In this document: one piece after another, positions 35,663 to 44,921 of the stretch
Position numbering within the stretch: the first letter of the stretch is position 1
Layout: every line of letters starts with the position of its first letter
The notes under the pieces: model-generated
The model's input: only the letters and a program-made list of their open reading frames with translations
Database searches by the model: none
What the model was told of the DNA's origin: nothing
From: CAYYIS01 sp964470965
Lineage (GTDB): Bacteria > JAAXHH01 > JABIQT01
Length of the DNA stretch: 64,000 bases
Assembly (NCBI GenBank): GCA_964470965.1
Contig: CAYYIS010000015.1
Span: 1-64,000 of the forward strand
Direction: 5' to 3'
Program-made: the position numbers and the translations under genes

Positions 35663-36292
35663 TCATTCGGGCTGCGGCGTGTAGCGCAGGTACGGCTTCA
35701 CGCGGCGGATGTCCGAGAACGTCTGGTCTGCTTCCTCATCGGAAACGGCGGGAACGATGATGCAGTCTTCTCCGCTCTTCCAGTTCACCGGGGTTGCCAG
35801 CTTGTGCTTGGCAGTAAGCTGAAGGGAATCGATCACCCGCAGGATCTCGTCGAAGTTGCGGCCGGTGGAGGCAGGATAGGTCAGAGTGAGTTTCACCTTC
35901 TTGTCCGGCCCGATAACAAACACCGAACGCACCGTCATATGGTCGCTGGCGTTGGGGTGGATCATGTCGTAGAGTTCAGCGACTCTTCTGTCGGGATCAG
36001 CGATGATTGGATAGCTCACGGTGGTGTTCTGGGTCTCGTTGATGTCCTTGATCCATCCATGGTGAGAATCCAGAGGATCGACGCTGACCGCAAGTACCTT
36101 TACGTTGCGATTGGCGAATTCGTTGTTGAGCTTGGACATGTAACCCAGTTCCGTTGTACAGACCGGTGTGTAGTCCGCAGGATGGGAAAACAGGATGCCC
36201 CAGCCGTCACCGAGCCATTCGTGGAAATTGATCGGCCCGACCGTGGTTTCAGCCGAAAAGTCAGGGGCTTCGTCGCCAATGCGGATAGACAT
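35663..36292 (-). CDS. 1-Cys peroxiredoxin (Prx6 type)
   Basis: 209 residues, normal for Prx6. AAGGAG precedes the ATG. The peroxidatic cysteine is Cys45 in HPADYTPVCTTEL, with the conserved Thr-x-x-Cys arrangement and the later Arg in MTVRSVFVIGPD. The C-terminal dimerisation arm is present (WKSGEDCIIVP...PYLRYTPQPE). A Cys near residue 172 (EDCII) is not at the usual resolving position. It reduces hydroperoxides in the cytoplasm. It has its own terminator and a palindrome at its promoter region. Confidence 0.96.
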   Translation of the reverse strand: MSIRIGDEAPDFSAETTVGPINFHEWLGDGWGILFSHPADYTPVCTTELGYMSKLNNEFANRNVKVLAVSVDPLDSHHGWIKDINETQNTTVSYPIIADPDRRVAELYDMIHPNASDHMTVRSVFVIGPDKKVKLTLTYPASTGRNFDEILRVIDSLQLTAKHKLATPVNWKSGEDCIIVPAVSDEEADQTFSDIRRVKPYLRYTPQPE

Positions 36293-36380
36293 AATACATG
36301 CTCCTTGAGAATGATAGGAATGGATTCATGTGGATGAATTGGAATGAAAGATTCAGGACACGGACACCTTTATGTTATAC

Positions 36381-36391
36381 AGAATGATTCT
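36381..36391. promoter_or_regulatory. Palindrome agaatgattct in the peroxiredoxin promoter region
   Basis: An 11-bp perfect palindrome (AGAAT-G-ATTCT) about 90 bp upstream of the peroxiredoxin ATG, directly beside a minus-strand TATAAC that could be its -10. The placement suits an operator, and AT-rich palindromes of this size are used by Fur/PerR-type repressors, but the match to those boxes is incomplete. Confidence 0.3.
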
Positions 36392-36495
36392 CGTTCCTTC
36401 TTTCTGAAGAGCATAATATATGTATTGATGACGGGCTTGGAAAGGAAAATTTACTAAGATGATAAAGAAAATAAAGATTCGACTTGCGAAGTGGG

Positions 36496-37245
36496 TTATT
36501 CCGCGGCGCCCAGCGTAGTGGGAATCTCGTAGACGGTCATCTCAAAGGGCATTCCCTGAATAGAAACGTCTGGGTGTTCGACAAACCCCGCATGGTTCGG
36601 AATACGCATGGCCACGGCGTCGGTAACGGCTAAGCCGCTTTGGGTGTTCCGGGCGACCCAGGCCATGGTCAGGAAGGCGGTGTTTACGCTATCACCGGTG
36701 ATGTCCGGTTTGCTGTAGTCTGGGTGTCCGATAGATCCCAGGAATATATCGCCACTGTGCAGTGTGATTACCAGGTGGCGGTCGCCTGTGACACTCTTGG
36801 CGTTTACGGCGGCGGTGAGCGCCCTCTGCGGATGGTCTTTGCCGGAAAAGAAGCACAGGAAACCGTCGCCGACGTATTTTATAGGTACACCGCCCTGCTG
36901 CAGCGCCGCTTCTGTAAGCGTGTAGAAGATCCCGTTGATCCAGGTAGCGACACCCACCGACGACATGCGGGCAGACCGGGCGGCGAACTGGTTGATGCTT
37001 GTGCAGAAGATGGTGGCATCGAGGGAGTCTTCCGGTTGCTGGGGGCCTGCCAGGAGCCAGTCGATGGTTACACCCAGGATGGTAGCCAAGTCGGGCAGAA
37101 GCGAGATATCGGGTGCGTTTTCGCCCCGTTCCCATTTGGACACAGCCTGCGCGCTCAGCGTCAGGGCGTTGGCGATGTCGCGCTGTTTCAGCCGCCGTTT
37201 CAGTCGTTGTTCCCGTATCCGGTTTCCCATCGCTATAAGATCCAT
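36496..37245 (-). CDS. HTH (XRE) domain fused to a degenerate class III nucleotide-cyclase domain
   Basis: 249 residues, soluble. Residues 7-67 are a Cro/C1-type helix-turn-helix (IREQRLKRRLKQRDIANAL...AVSKWERGENAPDISLLPDLATILGV). Residues 76-245 match the class III adenylate/guanylate cyclase homology domain from beginning (DATIFCTSINQF) through IKYVGDGFLCFF and HSGDIFLGSIGHPDYSKPDITGDSVNTA. The first metal-binding Asp is Ser83 and the transition-state Arg is Leu192, while Lys123, Asp127 and Asn188 remain. Catalysis is therefore doubtful, and a nucleotide-sensing DNA-binding regulator is the simplest reading. It stands between the peroxiredoxin gene and the sulfatase region. Confidence 0.88.
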   Translation of the reverse strand: MDLIAMGNRIREQRLKRRLKQRDIANALTLSAQAVSKWERGENAPDISLLPDLATILGVTIDWLLAGPQQPEDSLDATIFCTSINQFAARSARMSSVGVATWINGIFYTLTEAALQQGGVPIKYVGDGFLCFFSGKDHPQRALTAAVNAKSVTGDRHLVITLHSGDIFLGSIGHPDYSKPDITGDSVNTAFLTMAWVARNTQSGLAVTDAVAMRIPNHAGFVEHPDVSIQGMPFEMTVYEIPTTLGAAE

Positions 37246-37619
37246 AGTCGTCCCTGTCCTTTATCCTTGACAATATTCCTTACGATTACCACAATACCCC
37301 GCATCATTCTATAAAATATCGATTGTCTGGAGAATATCAAATTGGAATTGCAACGGGTATTTTTCCAGCGGTGGCGGGCTTCATCATTGGATTTCCGAAT
37401 GTTATGGCCGGGGCCGGTCACTACTGAGTCCGGCCGCTCTTGGTATTGAGGGGCCTGGGCGGGCCCTTGGGCAACGGCACCACCCGGAGCATAACAGGTT
37501 CAGAATACCGTATCAGTCATCGGTTTTTGAAGCAGATTTTCATATTCGGACGAGCGCAGGTTCAATTTGGTGCTCGAAGTGATAAGGCTCCTGTCATGGA
37601 GGATTTTTCCGGAGGAGAA
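37246..37619. other. Divergent intergenic region between the HTH-cyclase gene and the first sulfatase
   Basis: 374 bp. The left half is AT-rich and holds a plus-strand sigma-70 match (listed separately). The right half is GC-rich up to the ribosome site GGAGGAG of the sulfatase. A frame in phase with the sulfatase extends back to 37440, but its first 60 residues are not sulfatase-like and the ribosome site lies at 37609-37615, so I leave it out. Confidence 0.65.
37267..37295 (+). promoter_or_regulatory. Sigma-70-type promoter candidate toward the sulfatase operon
   Basis: TTGACA (37267-37272), 17-bp spacer, CACAAT (37290-37295; 4 of 6). It would give a leader of about 315 nt to the sulfatase at 37620. 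It lies just upstream of the HTH-cyclase start on the other strand, so that regulator could act on it. Confidence 0.3.
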
Positions 37620-39011
37620 ATGTCGGATCGTCCCAACGTAATCGTTTGTATGTGCGATCAGCTTCGGTCGTTCGAAGTCGGATGTTACGGTAACGAAGTG
37701 ATCCGTACGCCGCATATAGACCGGTTGGCTGCCGGGGGTGTTCGATTCGAGCACGCGGTGTCCAACAACCCGGTGTGCATGCCGGCACGGTCTTGCCTGA
37801 TTTCGGGGCAGTACAGCCGGACATGCATGGGGGCGCTGAACAACTTCAAGGCGCGGGATACGGACGGCAGGACGATTATGCCGGAATACCCCGCGGACCT
37901 GCGCGAACACCTCAAGGATCCAACTCTGCCCGAAAAATTCAAGGCTCTGGGATACGATACGGCGCTGTTCGGCAAATGGCACATACAACCGGCGCCCGGA
38001 ATGGTAGGCTTCGACTACAGCCTGTTTCCCCGGGTGCACCACCGCCACACGGGGCAGACGTTCGTTGAGAACACTGGTCCGGGAGAGCTGGTGGACCGGT
38101 TCAGTGTCGAGTTTGAGGCGGACAAGGTCGGTGAATATCTGGGAAGCCGTGGTGATACACCCTTTTTCATGTATTACAGCATTTCTCCACCCCACATGCC
38201 GCTGTTGGACGCACCGCAGCGGTATATCGATATGTACGATCCTGATGAGATCCCGCTGCGTCCGAATGTTTACATAGACGGAGAGATGCCGTTCCATGAG
38301 GATTGGTTCAAGATTTACCTGTGGGACTTTCTTTATTACGACGAACATCTGCCCTACACGGAATCTCTGCCCGACGGGTTCGATCTACAAAAACTCATCG
38401 CCCTGTATTACGGGATGACCACCTGGGTGGACGACACGGTCGGCAGACTTATGGATGCCGTCGAGAAGAACGGACTGGCGGACGATACAATCGTCGTATT
38501 TCTTTCCGACCACGGAGACAATCTGGGTAGCCATCATCAATTTAACAAGGGGCAGCTGATCGAGGAATCCATCCGCATCCCCATGATTTTCCACGCGCCG
38601 AAGCGCTGGTCGCCCAATGTCCGCACGGAGCAGGTCAGCCAGATAATTGATGTCATGCCCACTTTGCTCGACACCTGCGGCGCTGAGATACCGGATGGGA
38701 TTCAGGGCCGAAGCCTTGCACCGTTGCTGACAGGTGCCTGTAACTCACTGGACGATACCGATGCCTTTATAGAAACCGGTTCCGGCCAGATCGGCCTGCG
38801 TACTCCCGCCCACCTCTACGGGATCCGTCTCGAGCAGGATCGTCGTACCACCAGGGATGACTGCGATTGCTTCTACGATCTCGAGGCGGACCCTTATGAG
38901 CGCGAGAACCTCGCAGGGAGGCAGGACGATGGGTTGCAGAAACGGTTGCGGAAGCGGTTGGTTGAGTGGCACGAGAAAACGCCGTGGATGAACGGCACAC
39001 CATCTCAATAA
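37620..39011 (+). CDS. Type I sulfatase (cytoplasmic), first of four
   Basis: 463 residues from the ATG at 37620 with GGAGGAGAA directly upstream. The N-terminus SDRPNVIVCMCDQLRS has the first metal Asp and no signal peptide. The formylglycine site is Cys53 in NPVCMPARSCLISG (C-x-P-x-R). KWH (FGKWHIQ) and the DHGDN metal site (VVFLSDHGDNLGSHH) complete the active site, and the C-terminal subdomain ends with the Y-D-L-E-A-D-P-Y-E-x-x-N-L stretch. It hydrolyses a sulfate ester after conversion of Cys to formylglycine; the C-type motif needs a maturation enzyme not encoded in this window. The substrate is unknown. An S9 peptidase follows after 12 bp. Confidence 0.94.
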   Translation: MSDRPNVIVCMCDQLRSFEVGCYGNEVIRTPHIDRLAAGGVRFEHAVSNNPVCMPARSCLISGQYSRTCMGALNNFKARDTDGRTIMPEYPADLREHLKDPTLPEKFKALGYDTALFGKWHIQPAPGMVGFDYSLFPRVHHRHTGQTFVENTGPGELVDRFSVEFEADKVGEYLGSRGDTPFFMYYSISPPHMPLLDAPQRYIDMYDPDEIPLRPNVYIDGEMPFHEDWFKIYLWDFLYYDEHLPYTESLPDGFDLQKLIALYYGMTTWVDDTVGRLMDAVEKNGLADDTIVVFLSDHGDNLGSHHQFNKGQLIEESIRIPMIFHAPKRWSPNVRTEQVSQIIDVMPTLLDTCGAEIPDGIQGRSLAPLLTGACNSLDDTDAFIETGSGQIGLRTPAHLYGIRLEQDRRTTRDDCDCFYDLEADPYERENLAGRQDDGLQKRLRKRLVEWHEKTPWMNGTPSQ

Positions 39012-39023
39012 AAGGAGGTCATC

Positions 39024-41327
39024 ATGCGGACGTCCATGTATGCGGTACTGACCGGCATCATTCTTTGCACGGCAACGGGCCATGCTCAGGAGCAACTGAC
39101 AAGGAATGAGATCTATGACCGTTGGGACGATTTAAACCTTACGGAGACCGCCGGAATTCAGAGTGTCGCCTGGCTGCCGGACGGACGGGGGTATCTCGAA
39201 ACCGAGACGGATTCTACCACAGGCATCGTGACATTCTACAGGGTGGACGCGAGGAACGGCAGCCGGGCACCGTTGTTCGGGCCCGCCCAGACTTCGAAGA
39301 TCGTTTCTGAATACAACAGGCTTACCGGTGAATCAGTGTCGGATTTGCCGTTCAAGGAGTTCTCATACCTACCGGATTACAACGGCATCAGATTCAAGGC
39401 GGAGGAAGAGGAATTCGTATACTGGTCAGAGGCGGAATCGATGGATAAACTACCGGTGCCCAAGCTTAAGCTTGCGGGATGGATGCCGCATCGCACATCG
39501 GGGCAGCTGACCCGCGGCACCTACACATCTGATTTCAGGAAAGTAGCCTATGTGAAGGACTACGATATATATATAACGGACGCTACGAGCGGGGAAGAGA
39601 CACAGGTTACCGTCGGGGGTACGGAAGATATTATGAATGGCCGCACGGACTGGGTCTATCCCGAAGAACTGGGGCAGAGCCAGGCATTCTGGTGGTCGCC
39701 GTCCGGGTCGCATCTCGCCTACCTCCAGTTTGATGTGCGGGTGGAGCACACATATCCCCTGCTCCATGAGATCGATCTTGAGACTGAGGAGGGATTCGAA
39801 CATTACAGGTTCAAGACGCTGCTCGAGGTGCAGCGTTATCCAAAAGCAGGAGAGCCGAATCCGACCGTGAAGCTGTTCATCGCCGATGTGGTCACCGGTA
39901 GGACGGTGGCGGTGGATACAGACAGTTCGCCGGACGTTTACCTTATAAAGATGAACTGGCGCAGCGACGGCAGCGAGTTGACGTTTCAGCGGCTCAACAG
40001 ATTTCAGAATCGCCTGGAGCTTTTGGCGGCCGACCCCGTCTCCGGAAGCGTGCGCACGGTCATGGTAGAGGAAGACGAAGCTTTTGTCCGGCTGCATAAC
40101 AACTACATTCAGCTCGAAGACGGTGAGCATTTCACCTGGACTTCGGAGCGTTCCGGCTGGAACCACCTGTACTTGTACCACTACGATGGCACCCTGGTGA
40201 AGCAGCTTACGGATGGCCCCTGGGAGGTTGCCCGTGTCCGCCATATAGACAATGCGAACAAACTGATTTATTTTACTACCAACACGGAAAACGGCCTGGA
40301 ATCCCACTTCAGTCGTGTAAAGTTCGATGGGGCGGATCTTAAGCAGCTAACAACCGAGGCCGGTAATCATACGATTAATATCGATCCGGTTGGCAGGCAC
40401 TTCACAGATAACTATTCTTCGCTCACGACCCCGCCGGTCGTGAATATAGTCGAGACAAACGGCAATGTTGTCCGTAATCTGTCGACCACCACACTCGACA
40501 TCGGACGCATGGAGGAATTGGGCCTCGAGCTACCGGAACTGGTCACCTTCAGGGCGGATGACGGGGTTACTCCGCTGCATGCGATCCTGTACAAGCCGGC
40601 GCAGTTCGATCCTGGTAAGCAATATCCTCTGCTGGTTACCGTATACGGCGGCCCGTCCAGCGGGGTGCGCAACCGCTTCATTGTCGGTTACCGGGCCGCC
40701 CAACTTGGGTATTTCGTGATCAAGCAGGATAACCGAGGCACCACAAATCGGGGCAAAAAGCACTTGGCCGAAACTTATCTCAAATTCGGCCGCATAGAGA
40801 TAGATGACCAGGCCGCCGGTGTCCGCCAGATCACGCGGCGCCCGTATATCGACGGCAACCGTGTGGGTATATTCGGGGGGTCCTACGGCGGCTACGCCTC
40901 CAGCATGGCGCTGCTCCGGTATCCGGACTTGTTCCACGTTGGCGTGGCTGCTGCTCCAGTTACCGACTGGCGAAGCTACGATACCATCTACACCGAACGC
41001 TACATGCGCACGCCCCAGGCCAATCCCGACGGCTATGACGCCGGCTCCGCCATGACCTACGCCAGCAATCTGAAGGGAAAGCTGTTTCTGATGCACGGCT
41101 TGATCGACAACAACGTCCACGTGGGTAACACCATTCATCTGTCTGACGCACTCCAGAAAGCAGGCAAGATGTTCGATCTCATGATATATCCGGAAAACCG
41201 CCATGGCGTCCGCGGATATCACCGCACTCACATGAATCGGCTGCGCACGCTTTACTTCCTGAAACACCTGCGTCCGGAAGGCTGGGAAGAACGGATGCAC
41301 AAGGTCGAGCGGACGGCGAACCTGTAG
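39024..41327 (+). CDS. Secreted S9 (dipeptidyl-peptidase IV-type) prolyl peptidase
   Basis: 767 residues, AAAGGAGG ribosome site, signal peptide MRTSMYAVLTGIILCTATGHAQ. The beta-propeller N-terminal domain (about 60-500) includes the DPP IV landmarks TDWVYPEELG and WWSPSG. The alpha/beta-hydrolase domain carries the triad Ser620 (GIFGGSYGGYAS), Asp695 (HGLIDNNVH) and His727 (PENRHGV). Length and the paired Glu motif point to DPP IV rather than acylaminoacyl peptidase. It acts in the periplasm or outside, removing X-Pro dipeptides. It is in line with the sulfatase but serves an evidently different substrate class. Confidence 0.95.
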   Translation: MRTSMYAVLTGIILCTATGHAQEQLTRNEIYDRWDDLNLTETAGIQSVAWLPDGRGYLETETDSTTGIVTFYRVDARNGSRAPLFGPAQTSKIVSEYNRLTGESVSDLPFKEFSYLPDYNGIRFKAEEEEFVYWSEAESMDKLPVPKLKLAGWMPHRTSGQLTRGTYTSDFRKVAYVKDYDIYITDATSGEETQVTVGGTEDIMNGRTDWVYPEELGQSQAFWWSPSGSHLAYLQFDVRVEHTYPLLHEIDLETEEGFEHYRFKTLLEVQRYPKAGEPNPTVKLFIADVVTGRTVAVDTDSSPDVYLIKMNWRSDGSELTFQRLNRFQNRLELLAADPVSGSVRTVMVEEDEAFVRLHNNYIQLEDGEHFTWTSERSGWNHLYLYHYDGTLVKQLTDGPWEVARVRHIDNANKLIYFTTNTENGLESHFSRVKFDGADLKQLTTEAGNHTINIDPVGRHFTDNYSSLTTPPVVNIVETNGNVVRNLSTTTLDIGRMEELGLELPELVTFRADDGVTPLHAILYKPAQFDPGKQYPLLVTVYGGPSSGVRNRFIVGYRAAQLGYFVIKQDNRGTTNRGKKHLAETYLKFGRIEIDDQAAGVRQITRRPYIDGNRVGIFGGSYGGYASSMALLRYPDLFHVGVAAAPVTDWRSYDTIYTERYMRTPQANPDGYDAGSAMTYASNLKGKLFLMHGLIDNNVHVGNTIHLSDALQKAGKMFDLMIYPENRHGVRGYHRTHMNRLRTLYFLKHLRPEGWEERMHKVERTANL

Positions 41328-41636
41328 GGGATCGATTCACGCGTCGACGCATTCCACGGTAACCCCGAGTATTTTCCGGGACGGGTTTAGCGGAGGGATC
41401 TAGAACCCGGGTGCGGCCCGGGAATGGTTTCGCCAGAAGCGTTAGCCGGGTAGGATACTGATTCCATACACCCGGAGAGATGCTTGCGGAGGCGACGTGC
41501 GGAGTTTATGCACGATGATCCCGCGGGTTTCCGCGAGCCGCAAAAAGCGGGTGTCGGATTTCTGGCGAGTCAAGTGAAAATACCGGAAATGCCTCTAACG
41601 GGGGCATCCCCGGGAGGAAAAAGGCGAGACAAAACC
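41328..41636 (+). other. Intergenic region before the second sulfatase, two hairpins
   Basis: 309 bp. cccggg-tgcgg-cccggg (41406-41422) is a 6-bp GC hairpin without a U tract, about 80 nt past the S9 stop and possibly its 3' end. A second small stem (gggg-cat-cccc, 41601-41611) sits just before the ribosome-site region. A frame in phase with the sulfatase extends to 41484 but its residues are not sulfatase-like. No clear promoter hexamers were seen. Confidence 0.55.
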
Positions 41637-43373
41637 ATGCCTACTACTTCTAAGCCCAACGTGTTCATAGTAATCACGGACGACCAGGGTTACGGCGACC
41701 TTGGCTGCACCGGTAATCCATGGATCAAGACCCCCAACATCGATGCCTTCCATGACGATGCGGTACGTCTTACCGATTTCCACGTTTCTCCACTCTGTAC
41801 TCCCACCCGCGGCGCTATCATGTCCGGCCGGCGGCCGGTGCGCAACGGGGCGTGGGCGACTTGTTGGGGAAGGTCTATCCTCAAGAAGGGCGAGTTAACC
41901 ATGGCCGAGGTGTTTGCCGCCAGCGGATACCGAACCGGAATGTTCGGCAAGTGGCATCTGGGTGACAATTACCCCTACCGGCCGCAGGATCGCGGATTCC
42001 AGCATGTGGTGGCCCATAAGGGCGGCGGTGTGGGACAGACGCCGGATTTCTGGGGTAACAATTACTTCGACGATACCTACTACCACAACGGCAATTCGGT
42101 GGCGCATGAGGGGTACTGCACTGACATCTGGTTTGAAGAGGCCATAAAATTCATCGAAGCGGATCCGGAAGTCCCATTCTTCACATTCCTGTCCACCAAT
42201 GCACCGCATTCCCCTTACCTCGTTGCGGATCGGTACAAAGAGTTGTATGGGGATAATCCGGACATTCCGGAGCCGGCTTTCAACGGGATGATCACGAACA
42301 TCGATGAGAATTTCGGCAAGATGCGTGAACGTCTTACTGAGCTGGGTATAGAGGACAACACGATCCTCATCTTTATGACTGACAATGGCAGCTCCGGAGG
42401 CAGTGAGCTCGATGAGAGGGCCTTCGTAACCACCGGTTATAACGCCGGTATGCGGGGCAAAAAAGGTTCATACTACGACGGCGGCCATCGGGTTCCGTTC
42501 TTCATCCGTTGGCCGGCCGGGTCGTTTGAAGGCGGGCGGGATGTGGAAGACATGGCATTGCACATCGATCTGTTGCCGACATTCATCGACCTCTGTGGTC
42601 TACAGGGACCAGATGACGACCGATTCGACGGTATGAGCCTGTCATCAATCATCCAGGGGCAGCGGGACCGGCTTCCCGGTGATCGGTGCCATTTCGTGCA
42701 ATACCGGCAGAATACTGACCCGCCGGAAAAATGGAGCAATGCCGTTATGACGCGCCGATGGCGTCTTGTCGGGGGCGAAGAACTTTACGACATCCAGGCA
42801 GACCCAGGGCAGAAGGACGATATAGCCTTTCGACATCCAGAGATGGTGGCAAAATTGCGTGAGGCTCATGAGACATGGTGGGGGGAGATCGAGCCGCATA
42901 TCCTGGAATACGCGGCCATCGCCATAGGTCATGATGAAGAGAACCCGGCCAAGCTCTGCGCAATGGATGTGATGGGCGATGTGGCCTGGCATCAGACACA
43001 CATAATACAGGCCCAGAAGAGCACCGGAAGCTGGATGGTCGACGTGACACGGCCGGGCGTGTACCGGTTCGCCCTGCGCCGATGGCCCAGAGAGCTGGAT
43101 CTGCCTATCGATGGTGAACTGTCGTCGGAATCGGCCACACGGCACATCTACGCGCCGGACCCCGGTGTCTGTAACAGAATTACTCCTTCACGGGCTACGC
43201 TCACCCTCTTCGGACAGGAACAAGTCCTGGACATAGACGGCAGTGTGCCTGAAATTACTTTTGAGCGGACCCTTCTGCGTACGGGCACCACCCCGCTGGA
43301 AGCCTGGTTTCACGATGACAACGGCGATTGCCAGGGGGCATATTACGTATATGTGGAGCGTGTAGGTGAATAG
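41637..43373 (+). CDS. Type I arylsulfatase-like enzyme with an extra C-terminal beta domain
   Basis: 578 residues from the ATG at 41637. MPTTSKPNVFIVITDDQGYGDLGC is the arylsulfatase-A-type entry with paired Asp and no signal peptide. The formylglycine site is Cys54 in SPLCTPTRGAIMSG. FGKWHLGDNYPYRPQDRGF and FMTDNGSSGG carry further active-site residues. The catalytic part ends near residue 430 (YDIQADPGQKDDIA); about 120 more residues form a beta-sandwich (STGSWMVDVTRPGVYRFALRRWP), common in larger arylsulfatases. It heads a tight operon with GDPD, two CBM9-like proteins, an epimerase and a GNAT; the GDPD gene overlaps its end by 8 bp. Confidence 0.94.
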   Translation: MPTTSKPNVFIVITDDQGYGDLGCTGNPWIKTPNIDAFHDDAVRLTDFHVSPLCTPTRGAIMSGRRPVRNGAWATCWGRSILKKGELTMAEVFAASGYRTGMFGKWHLGDNYPYRPQDRGFQHVVAHKGGGVGQTPDFWGNNYFDDTYYHNGNSVAHEGYCTDIWFEEAIKFIEADPEVPFFTFLSTNAPHSPYLVADRYKELYGDNPDIPEPAFNGMITNIDENFGKMRERLTELGIEDNTILIFMTDNGSSGGSELDERAFVTTGYNAGMRGKKGSYYDGGHRVPFFIRWPAGSFEGGRDVEDMALHIDLLPTFIDLCGLQGPDDDRFDGMSLSSIIQGQRDRLPGDRCHFVQYRQNTDPPEKWSNAVMTRRWRLVGGEELYDIQADPGQKDDIAFRHPEMVAKLREAHETWWGEIEPHILEYAAIAIGHDEENPAKLCAMDVMGDVAWHQTHIIQAQKSTGSWMVDVTRPGVYRFALRRWPRELDLPIDGELSSESATRHIYAPDPGVCNRITPSRATLTLFGQEQVLDIDGSVPEITFERTLLRTGTTPLEAWFHDDNGDCQGAYYVYVERVGE

Positions 43374-44094
43374 AAGAATCGCTACACAAAATGTGGCAGT
43401 GGTGGCTCACCGCGGGGCGTCGGGAGAATTTCCGGAGAATACCCGCTCAGCGTTCGAGGAAGCGATCCGGCTGGGTGTGGAAACTATCGAGATCGATGTG
43501 CACCTGGCACGGGATAAATCGATGGTGATTCTGCATGATTATTCGGTGGATCGTACATCGGACGGCCATGGTGATGTTTCCGACATGACGCTCGCTGAAA
43601 TAAAGGAATTCGATGCTGGCGCCTGGTTCAACCCGCGGTTTGCCGGAGAACGTTTCCTGACGCTTGAAGAAACACTGGACCTGATGCCGCCGCGGATGAG
43701 ACTCAATGTCCACGTCAAGGAAACCGAGGCCGACAGGGAAATTCTGGTCCCTAAGGTTGTCAACGAACTGGTGAGGCGTTCGCTGCTGGAAACCGCCTTC
43801 TTGACCGGAGAGGAATCCGCGCTGCGTATCGCCCGGCGCACGTTGCCGGAAATAGAGATCTGTTGTTTTCTCTCCGTTCCTGAATGTGTAGCTTTGAATT
43901 GCCGGATCCTGCAACCGGGTAACGGAAAGGTCACATCCGGGATGGTGGCTGAAGCCCACAGAAACGGCATTGAAGTGAACGCGTTCTACGCCGATGATCA
44001 TGCCGAGATGCATCGCCTCATCGACTGTGGCGTGGACGGAATCCTGACCAACTACCCTGGTAGGTTACAGGATCTTTTGGGAGGTGCGGCATGA
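43366..44094 (+). CDS. Glycerophosphodiester phosphodiesterase (GDPD) family protein
   Basis: 242 residues starting with GTG at 43366, inside the last codons of the sulfatase. The TIM-barrel GDPD signature is complete: VAHRGASGEFPENT (catalytic His and the E-N-T), TIEIDVHLARD (metal Glu/Asp) and ILHDYSVDRTSDGHG (second His). No signal peptide, so a cytoplasmic form. It cleaves glycerophosphodiesters to glycerol 3-phosphate and an alcohol, though paralogues act on other phosphodiesters. Coupling to a sulfatase suggests a sulfated or sugar-linked glycerophosphodiester or a broader role in the pathway. Confidence 0.93.
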   Translation: MNRRIATQNVAVVAHRGASGEFPENTRSAFEEAIRLGVETIEIDVHLARDKSMVILHDYSVDRTSDGHGDVSDMTLAEIKEFDAGAWFNPRFAGERFLTLEETLDLMPPRMRLNVHVKETEADREILVPKVVNELVRRSLLETAFLTGEESALRIARRTLPEIEICCFLSVPECVALNCRILQPGNGKVTSGMVAEAHRNGIEVNAFYADDHAEMHRLIDCGVDGILTNYPGRLQDLLGGAA

Positions 44095-44921
44095 CATCCG
44101 ATTATGGTTACCCGCAAGATGAGTTGAAACATTACACAAGTTACCGGACCAACGGTCCCATCGAGATAGACGGATGCCTGGATGAGCCCGCTTGGGAGAT
44201 CGTGACGAAGTCGCCCCGGTTCGAAGATCTGGAGATTCCGGGACGGCCAGGACTGTTCGATACCAGGGCCGCCATCCTGTGGGACGACAATTACCTGTAT
44301 GTCGGCTTCTGGGTGGAAGAACCGGATATCCGGGCGACGTTAACGGAACGGGATTCCTTGATTTGCCAGGAAAACGATGTGGAGGTCTTCATAGCGGGAA
44401 AGGACGCCTACTTCGAATTCGAACTCAATGCTCTGGGTACCATTATGGAACGATTCTATATCTGGCAGGATACATACGTTGAAGCCGGCTACAGCGAGAC
44501 TCCCGAGTTCGATCTGATCGATGCAAAAATCCTAGACACACTCGGTGGTCCCTGGAGCGGCCATCGTCACCCGAGGGGGCGTCGCTGGTGTTTCCGCAGC
44601 TGGGATATGCCTGGACTGAAGTGGGCAGTCCATCTGGATGGGACCATAAATGACAGCTCCGATATCGATCGGGGCTGGAGTGCTGAGATTGCGTTTCCCT
44701 GGCAGGGCCTGAAGCATCTGGCTGACGGCCGGTCGTTGCCGGCGAAAGAAGGCGATGTGTGGCGGATGGATCTCTCCCGGTTTCAATGGATGGAGAACGG
44801 CGGTTTCAAGACGTGCCCGGGTTGGGCGTGGAACAGCCACGGGGTGTACGATTCTCATATTCCCGATATGTTCACCTACATTCATTTCTCTGAGAAAACA
44901 GTCGGCGCTGAGGGGACGTAA
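44091..44921 (+). CDS. CBM9-like carbohydrate-binding protein, first of a tandem pair
   Basis: 276 residues; its ATG overlaps the GDPD stop by 4 bp. The whole protein is one CBM9-like beta-sandwich: IEIDGCLDEPAW (about residues 24-35), RAAILWDDNYLYVGFWVEEPDI, ENDVEVFI, FEFELNALG and GWSAEIAFPW. These are the strands and aromatic sites of CBM9 and the related DOMON/heme-binding folds. There is no signal peptide and no catalytic partner domain, which is unusual for a CBM. It may be a cytoplasmic sugar-binding protein or an unrecognised enzyme. The following gene is a clear paralogue. Confidence 0.85.
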   Translation: MTSDYGYPQDELKHYTSYRTNGPIEIDGCLDEPAWEIVTKSPRFEDLEIPGRPGLFDTRAAILWDDNYLYVGFWVEEPDIRATLTERDSLICQENDVEVFIAGKDAYFEFELNALGTIMERFYIWQDTYVEAGYSETPEFDLIDAKILDTLGGPWSGHRHPRGRRWCFRSWDMPGLKWAVHLDGTINDSSDIDRGWSAEIAFPWQGLKHLADGRSLPAKEGDVWRMDLSRFQWMENGGFKTCPGWAWNSHGVYDSHIPDMFTYIHFSEKTVGAEGT

